This document shows, in pieces, positions 58,201 to 64,000 of a stretch of DNA of 64,000 bases (the first letter of the stretch is position 1; each line of letters opens with the position of its first letter). The DNA comes from Tiliqua scincoides (taxonomy: Eukaryota; Chordata; Lepidosauria; Squamata; Scincidae). The stretch is taken from NCBI RefSeq assembly GCF_035046505.1, contig NC_089826.1:1918501-1982500 (forward strand). Reading direction: 5' to 3'. Under the pieces are notes generated by a model. It was not told where the DNA came from. It made no database searches and was given only the letters and a program-made list of their open reading frames with translations. The translations under genes and the position numbers were made by a program.

Positions 58201-61200
58201 TCTGACCTCACTCTGTGCTCCCAAAGGGAATTTACAAGGAATGCTCTCCAGTGGCTGGAAGTTTTACAACGGGAGCTTCTATTTCTTTTCCCAAGAAGCT
58301 AAGCCATGGAAAGATGCGGTCGCAGCCTGTCGGTCTCGCGGAGCACACCTGACGTCTGTCTCCTCACGAGAAGAGATGGTGAGGATCCACAGGGGTCCAC
58401 CATTTCTGTGGGTCTTGGTTGCCAACCCAAAACGGTTGATTGCCAAGATCTCCCCACGCTGGGTATGTCAACTGAGCAGGCCCATTGGGGGTTCCCCTCC
58501 ACCCCCTCTTCTGTCCTGTGAAAGGGAAAAGAGGGAGGGGCCTTGCTGGTTTGCTACTGTGTGGTTGAATTGTCCCCAGCAGCTCAGTCAAGCGATGACC
58601 AAGAAAGCCCCCTTTTGCGCAGGAATGTGAGACTTGGGACCTCTGGGCCAGGACACACCAGACACTGCAGCAGAACACCCCCTTCACCCTCCTTTCCATG
58701 TACAGAGTGCCTTGCACTTCCCAACAAGAAAAAAAAAAAAGAAGAGTAGTTACAAGGACGAATTAAATAGTAACATGAGTAATAAACTGTATAACTAAAC
58801 AAATTAGCTTTTTCATTAAAAACAAAATAAACTAATGAATTTTTTTTTTCCTTGTACATCCCTAAAGAACTTACTCTTACACATGCTGTCCATACCCCAA
58901 GCAGTGAGAAGTTCCAGGGTGGCACCAGGCGCACTCTGGCTTTGGTGAAGGGATCCCTGGAGACTTGCGGTGTTTTGTGTGATGTTTGGTCCGCTTACAA
59001 AGATGCACACTGAGCAGTAGGTGGAAGTAAACAGCCTGCAGTCCTCCATATCTGCAGCAGGTCACATCAAATGAGCAGAGAAACTCCCTTGCCTCCCATG
59101 CAGTGGCATAGCTAGAGGGGGTGCAAAGCACTAGGTTTTGCAGGGAGCCTCACTGCAGCATGCAAGTGGCTTCTCCTCTTCAGAGCCAGGTGAATGCCTC
59201 TATTTTGCTCTCTCTACCCAAATGACTCAGAAGGGGAGGGGCTGCTTTCATGACGCAGTGAGGCTCCCTGCAAAACTTAGTGCTTTTCACCCCCTCTAGC
59301 TTTGCCACTGCTCCCATTGAGCCTTGCCTTGGCTTTCAGCTCTGTGTCTCCCATGGCCTCCCATTCCTCTGATTGGGGGGGGGGGCAGCCATTAGTCCTG
59401 GAATTTTATCACCATCTTCCATCACTGAGTTCCAAGGGCCTGCTCTAATGGATTGCAGTTAAAAACCAGTCAGTGGTCCAACAGAAATTATGATGACCAT
59501 GACCTTGAATTATTATTGCTGAACTTGGTGGACTTACTTCTGAGCCAGCATGCATAGCAATGCACTCCAAGTAGCCAAGGGCCACTTGCTCTTTCCACAG
59601 CCAAGCCAGGATCTGAAATGGGTCTGCCATGGCTGAGCCCAGTGTCCTCACTTCTGGGCTGCACCAGTTTTCAGGTGCCTTGTATTACTTTTCAGGAGTA
59701 TCTCTCCAAAGAGACCAAAGAAAAAGGTGTTTGGATTGGACTCACTGACCAATGGAGGGAAGGCACATGGACCTGGATGGATGGCACAAAGTACAGCAAG
59801 GATGTCAGGTGAGCAATACTTGGAAGCCTGGGTGGGTGGGTGGTGGTGCTTCACTGATAGCAGGTGGGCAGAGTTGGTCCTGCCATTGGTTGGATGTGAT
59901 TTCCGTTGGGATGGCTTGGAGGAGAGCCAGGGCCAAATGAACTCCTCTGTCCCAGAGACTGTGCACCTTCTAATCCTGGAATTTAAGATGGGAATCTGGG
60001 GATTGTCCAAGCCTGGTGCTACAGAGTCCTAGATTTCTGAAACCAGGAAGGCATCCTCCTGACGATTTTGAGGGCTGCCACCTTCCCTGGGGACATCAAG
60101 AACGCAAATATGGGGTATTCAGTAGCATGGAATTGTATGTACACACTCAGGGCACACATACACTGCAGACTGATGCTTGCTCCAAAGTCATTCCATTTCC
60201 CCAGCAACCCTGAAAGCTGGAGTTCTGTGTACTCCAACAGAAAATTCCCAGCACCCTCACCAGATCTCAGCATGTTGGGTGAGGAGGGAAGATGGTTAAA
60301 TCATATGAAATGGATGTAGGCTTGCACCCTGAGATGGCCTCTTGAGGGGTGGTATGTTCTGCTCTCACTCAAGGCCAAATGGGCAGCCACACCTTTCCTC
60401 CCCATCCCATGCCTACATAAAGACACTGGTTGTTTTGTCTCCTCCTCTGTTACGTGGCTTGGCTTGCTCACTTGAGCTATTTGCTCTGCAGACACCTCTA
60501 TAGAACAGTATTTGTATAAGCCACATGTTTATGTATTTTATACATAACCACCCCTGCTAACTGGTTAAGAGGCACTTTTTCAAGTGGGTGCTCCTCTTTT
60601 ATTTAGCAGGGGCAGAGTAACTGGCCCACCTCACCCCAGCAGTGTCTTTTCTAGTGGCTGTCTGCTGGTGTTGCATCTTTTTAGATTGTGAGCCCTTTGG
60701 GGACAGGGAGCCATTAGATATTTGATTTTCTCTGTAAACCGCTTTGTGAACTTTTTGTTGAAAAGCGGTATATAAACACTGTTGTTGTTGTTGTTGTTGT
60801 TATGGATTTGTATCCCACTCTTCAACACATACATGCTTTCAAGACACTTACATGTCTTGAACTGTCTGCAGCACAGACCAGGGGTGGGGTTGGGAGAGGG
60901 AGAGAGTGTTTTCTCTATGATCCACAGCAGGAAACTGGGTTAAATAGCCCCATGGCACTTACCACTTGACAGTTCTTCTGCCTCCCACAGTCAGATAAAA
61001 TTCTGCCTCCCTTCCAGAGAAAATCAGAGAGTCGGAAGGGAAGGGACTGCTGCAGCCAAGAGTTCCTACAAAGGGGAATCTTGGCTTACCATGAAGTCCT
61101 AAGATGAGATCTGATGATGGTGCTTTGGTTTCCTTGGCACACTAACATTTTTCTCATCTCCTTCTCCCAGTTTCTGGCTACCAGGACAACCGGATAACTG

Positions 61201-61306
61201 GACTGGAGCTCCAGGACACCAGGAAAACTGTGTAACTCTTACAACAAAATGGAATGACGTCAGCTGCACGTATAGTTATAAGTGGATCTGTAAGAAGCCC
61301 TTGTGA
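49213..61306 (+). CDS. Type II C-type lectin receptor, ASGR/CLEC4/CD209-like
   Basis: Seven exons: 49213-49261, 52066-52167, 55976-56083, 57151-57264, 58227-58378, 59696-59808, 61171-61306. They join in phase to 257 residues. Short cytoplasmic tail MERDHSYENVVKLQ with a YENV (YxxPhi) endocytosis-type signal; one membrane helix at about 27-50 (FLAVLVLLLAVLLVAVAVL); two neck exons (QELEGVIEKIRTTLQL; NIHQTFAKIQAHLKDM) likely coiled coil; one NTS glycosylation site. The C-type lectin domain covers about residues 135-257: FFSQEAKPWKDAVAACRSRG, KGVWIGLTDQ, GTWTWMDG, FWLPGQPDNW, QENC, WNDVSC, WICKK. QPD plus WND predicts calcium-dependent galactose-type binding. The four core cysteines are present; the extra N-terminal pair is not (SFYFFS instead of SCYFFS). 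The exact orthologue is unknown. Confidence 0.9.
49566..49835. mobile_element. hAT-like element, same family as 59101-59310
   Basis: Shares cagtagcatagctagaga, then aagtgggtcctcc and ccctgcaaaacctagtgctt with the intact copy. The right end is diverged. Confidence 0.7.
50297..50385. repeat. Palindromic MITE-like repeat
   Basis: caatcctatacatgtctcct, then gtgggacttactcctaggaa and ggataggattgta. A member of the family described at 21996. Confidence 0.7.
51259..51652 (-). repeat. Three-unit CR1-tail array, 140-bp period, inverted
   Basis: cggcccacca starts at 51331, 51471 and 51611. Units are linked by the reverse complement of the 28-bp link seen at 22.9 kb. No CR1 coding part is attached. It lies in intron 1 of the lectin gene. 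Confidence 0.95.
51865..51992 (+). repeat. SINE 3' end
   Basis: tatgtaaaccgccttgcgca, then gtagtatataatacagtaat and (aat)n. Related to 14935-15290. It lies 75 bases upstream of the membrane-segment exon of the lectin. Confidence 0.65.
52200..53560. other. Lectin intron, no further exon seen
   Basis: A phrase at about 52680-52715 (ccccatggagcttacaatct) resembles old L2-type text. A run of thirteen G residues lies at about 53161. No open frame with splice signals in phase with the neighbouring exons. Confidence 0.45.
53568..55505 (-). mobile_element. LINE-like element, 5' part with ORF1-like frame, degraded
   Basis: On the - strand a start resembling vertebrate L1 5' ends (GGGGGAATGGCCGCCTAG at about 55505) is followed by an ATG frame beginning MGKKRRQRYHSEHVNSPGKS at 55291 and then a 351-codon frame (54623-53568). 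The latter has a basic block SRILLKFKTRRIPRLFHERK, a low-complexity Ser/Pro region and an acidic end. The two parts belong to one former reading frame interrupted at least twice. No reverse transcriptase is visible downstream. The ORF1 assignment rests on layout and composition, not on a firm domain match. Confidence 0.45.
55772..55860. repeat. Hairpin inverted repeat (MITE-like)
   Basis: ttaatgccgtgttcccagat, then cacactctgtca, pairs with tgacagagtgtg, then gtctaggaacatggcattaa: arms of about 34 bases with few mismatches. It ends about 115 bases before lectin exon 3. Confidence 0.85.
56322..56415. repeat. Palindromic MITE-like repeat
   Basis: cccaatcctatgcatatctg, then catattcccagataagtg and aataggattgcagcc. 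A member of the family described at 21996. Confidence 0.65.
59101..59310. mobile_element. hAT-type MITE with long inverted ends
   Basis: CAGTGGCATAGCTAGAGGGG at the left and CCCCCTCTAGCTTTGCCACTG-like at the right. The flanking 8-mers ctcccatg and ctcccatt agree at seven of eight. 210 bp, in a lectin intron. Partial relatives at 49566-49835 and about 43470-43570. Confidence 0.9.
60680..60802 (+). repeat. SINE/LINE-tail repeat with (TTG)n tail
   Basis: gattgtgagccctttgggga, then gtaaaccgctttgtgaactt and aaagcggtatataaacactg, ending in (ttg)n. The same tail logic as the other SINEs, with a different consensus. Confidence 0.75.
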
Positions 61307-61600
61307 GCGGAACGAGCCACGCTGGAACAGACCCAGGACTCACGCAGCCAGCCCTGTTCCCAGGAGGATTACGCAGCTTAAGAGCATCTGGTGACAAACT
61401 GTGTCAAGTGCCTTTTGAAAGTATATCTTGTCCACTGGCTCACCCCAAAACAACGTGCTTCTTAACACCCTTTAAGACCCTGGGGAGGGAAGACTTTGCT
61501 GCGCAAAAGCCATCCTGCTTCTCCCTCAGCAAGGCTTGTTTGTCTATATTTTTGAGAGTCCTGGTCTTAATAAACCTGCCCATCAGTATACCTGGAACAG
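61307..61600 (+). other. 3' UTR of the lectin gene with poly(A) signal
   Basis: AATAAA at 61569-61574, about 260 bases past the stop. A short 3' UTR without recognised repeats. Confidence 0.7.
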
Positions 61601-64000
61601 AACTCCGGCAGAGAAATCTTGTTCTTTCCTGACATATCTGTTTATTTTTAATGATGTTACACTGGCCACCTTCCAGTGCATTGCATGTCCAAGGTGCTGC
61701 TTCTGGGAAATATCCACCCCTCATTTTGCTTTCTCATACTTCTAGGGCAGGAGGTCCCATCCGCCCACCCCCAATTAGCACCTCCCTGCTTGCTGGGACT
61801 GGCCCCTCTCTAGGCACTACTCTCCCTTCTTCCCCCAGGCAGGTTCCTTGGCTGATGAGTAGTGACCCAGGCAAACTGAGCTGGTTGCTCTCATCCCTCC
61901 CTTCTGTGCCTGGAGACAGCCTGTCCAGGCAGGTTTCCACCCACTCGTGTAGTGTTTATACACAGGTGCTGAGCTTAGCCTTGGTAACATGGCAACCGGC
62001 AGGCAGGCAAATCTGCTCCCCCCCCCCCACTCAGGCACACCAGAGTGGGCCAGTTGCGAAGGCTGAAGCCCAGTAGCTGATAAACAGAGGATGTTATGAA
62101 GAAGCGCTTATCTAGAAATGTATTGCAGTCAAGCCAGAGCCAGCAGGTTGCTTAGCAGTGCAGATTTCAGCAACCTTCAGTAATTTTCCCTATTGCATAG
62201 CTTTGCATCATGTGTTTTGAGAATGAATAAAAGTCTGAGGAAGCTAGCCAGGAGGACGGACTTCTCTCTCAATCTCATACCGTCCTACTTCCGGCTCAGC
62301 TCTCCCTGCATCAACCCTCTGAATGTCTGCTGTGTCTCATTCATTGCTCTGACTCCTTGCTGCTCAAGTTCTAACTTTCAAACCCTCAGAGTGCTTCTGC
62401 TTTTAGCACTCTCCCTCAGGCACCAAGGTTCTAAGCCCTGGGTGCTTCCCAAGTAGCATTGCACTGCTACACACTCGAGCCTCTGCACATGGGTTCGGAT
62501 CAACCACTGCCCTCTGCTTGTCCCCATGGATGCAGACATCAGTCCCACAACGACAGGGGTAAGTGTGTGAGTATGGCAACCACCCATTCTCCTTCCCAAC
62601 CCTTACATTTTAACCACACTTCCATCTCTGGGATAAAGATCACACACACACTCAGAAGGCCTGACATTAAACACCACCCGAGGCTAAAGTTGACGGCCTC
62701 TCACCCAGCAGCTGTGAACTGAGGTGCCTCCACCAGCCTGAGCGCCCTCTCCTCATTCCCCTCCACAGTGACTTGACACGATTTGCAACTCGAGGGCGGT
62801 TGGGGCAGGGGCTGCAGCCAAGGAACAACCCTCCCCCCCCCTGTTCTGGGGCCTTGGAATCTTCATGTCTCAGATATTGCGACAGAAGCAGCTGCTTTTG
62901 ATCCCAGTGGGGCTCAATGGGTGGAAACAGTGTGTGGTTGCTGACGGGGGGGGGCAGCAGTTCCTGCCCCCTTGACAGAGTTTGCTCATGAGGCATTGGG
63001 GTGCCCTCCTAGCTTGTTGGTGGCCTTTTCCATGGCAATGGCCGAGCGAGTTCCTAGCAGCAGTTTCAGCTGCCCTTGTTCTCTGTCCCACCAGCTCCAC
63101 CACTGCAGGTGGACAGGCTCCCCAGGCTCTCAGTGATGTGCCCTGCCATCTTTCCCACTTCCTGAATGGTTTAGGGCTTTACGTCTAAGAGAGATTTCCG
63201 CATTTGTTCTCATAAAATGTGCGTAGATGGTTCTGTCTTGAAGAGAGATCACACTTCCTCTTGGATGCTAGCCCCTGCTCCCATCACCCCATATCTTGCA
63301 GGCTCTATCTAGCTGATAGCATGCTGAAAGCAGGGCTTGCAGGGGTCTTCCTTATGCTGCGGAACCTCTTCTAGCAGCCTTTTGAAGTGAGGCCTGATCT
63401 GGGTCAGGTCCTCTGCTTAAAAAAAAAATCACAGTTGTTTTGGTCCCCTGGAGCAAATTCTGTGACCACTTCTGCCCTTGAGATACAATCCCTTATCTGA
63501 TGCACTCCATCTCCACCTCTTGGGCTGTGTCAGCCTCTCCTTCCTCCAGCAAGAGCCTCTCCTTGCCCCTCTCAGCTTCAGAACCCAGCCTCTTCGCCTC
63601 TCCCTCTGCAGCTGCTTTCCACTTCTCCTGTTCCCCAACCCACCCCCCAGCTTTGTCTCCCCCAGTTCCAACCTCAGTTCCAGCTGATCCTGAACCTGAA
63701 TAGAAGTCATTGGGCCCTCTGCATGACTGCGGGATCTTAACCCTTTTCGGGGAAGAGAACTCCCAGGAGAGGGCAGGCTGACCCAGGGGAGGGGCAACTA
63801 GTGGTTAGTACATGCACACCTCTTCCTGCTGACCCTTTACTGGATCAGAAGCTGTGACATCTAGTCATTGTGGAAGGCACACCCACTTACTCTTGAGTAA
63901 ATGCAGCACACACAAGCTCACTAGGGGCCCAATCCTATCCAACTTTCTAGCACTGCTGTAGCCACAATGCAGTCCAAAGGCAAGGGAATAAATGTTTCCA
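61601..64000. other. Region downstream of the lectin, no gene seen
   Basis: Open frames on both strands are short or composition-driven (a pyrimidine-rich tract at 63.5-63.7 kb). The last 70 bases (cccaatcctatccaactttc) look like the start of a dispersed repeat cut by the window end. Confidence 0.5.

Noticed and set aside
63429-63797. 122-codon minus-strand frame near the window end
   Set aside because: It is a translation of a pyrimidine-rich tract, with biased composition and no domain.

Overview
The window reads as nuclear DNA of a squamate reptile (lizard or snake). The genes are vertebrate, with short exons split by GT-AG introns. The background is a dense mix of CR1-type LINE tails, hAT-type DNA transposon relics, tRNA- and 5S-derived SINEs, palindromic MITE-like repeats and microsatellites. 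The species cannot be named from this alone. Most open reading frames in the window are chance or repeat-derived.

Layout. (1) 1-12.4 kb, + strand: CDC25B without its first exons, twelve coding exons (266-9793), and a long 3' UTR ending near an AATAAA at 12407. (2) 12.4-26.6 kb: gene-free and repeat-rich. It holds a SINE whose head is three copies of 5S rRNA sequence, a tandem array made from a CR1 3' tail, an 11-bp minisatellite, and several hAT elements with clear 8-bp target-site duplications. (3) 26.7-32 kb, + strand: AP5S1, with a CpG-rich promoter carrying two ZNF143-like motifs, followed by a triplicated unit rich in CRE-type sites. The two coding exons span 28002-31272. CDC25B followed by AP5S1 is the order on human 20p13, which supports both names. 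(4) 32-35.5 kb: intergenic repeats. (5) About 35.6-49.1 kb: a large, old inverted duplication with a spacer of about 3 kb. A candidate membrane-protein gene of unknown family lies on the - strand in the spacer and left arm (41366-38652). Part of a diverged copy lies on the + strand in the right arm, which also holds a solo LTR. (6) 49.2-61.6 kb, + strand: a complete seven-exon type II C-type lectin receptor gene (257 residues) with a galactose-type QPD motif. A degraded LINE-like element with an ORF1-like reading frame sits in one of its introns. (7) 61.6-64 kb: no gene seen.

Biologically the window joins a cell-cycle phosphatase, an endosomal adaptor subunit and a cell-surface lectin. They share a neighbourhood, not a pathway. 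In human the slot after AP5S1 holds MAVS. I see no MAVS here; the slot is occupied by the inverted duplication and the lectin. The items most worth following are the unidentified membrane gene inside the inverted duplication with its near-identical patch between arms, the 5S-trimer SINE with its LINE-like tail, and the 140-bp CR1-tail arrays found at three loci.
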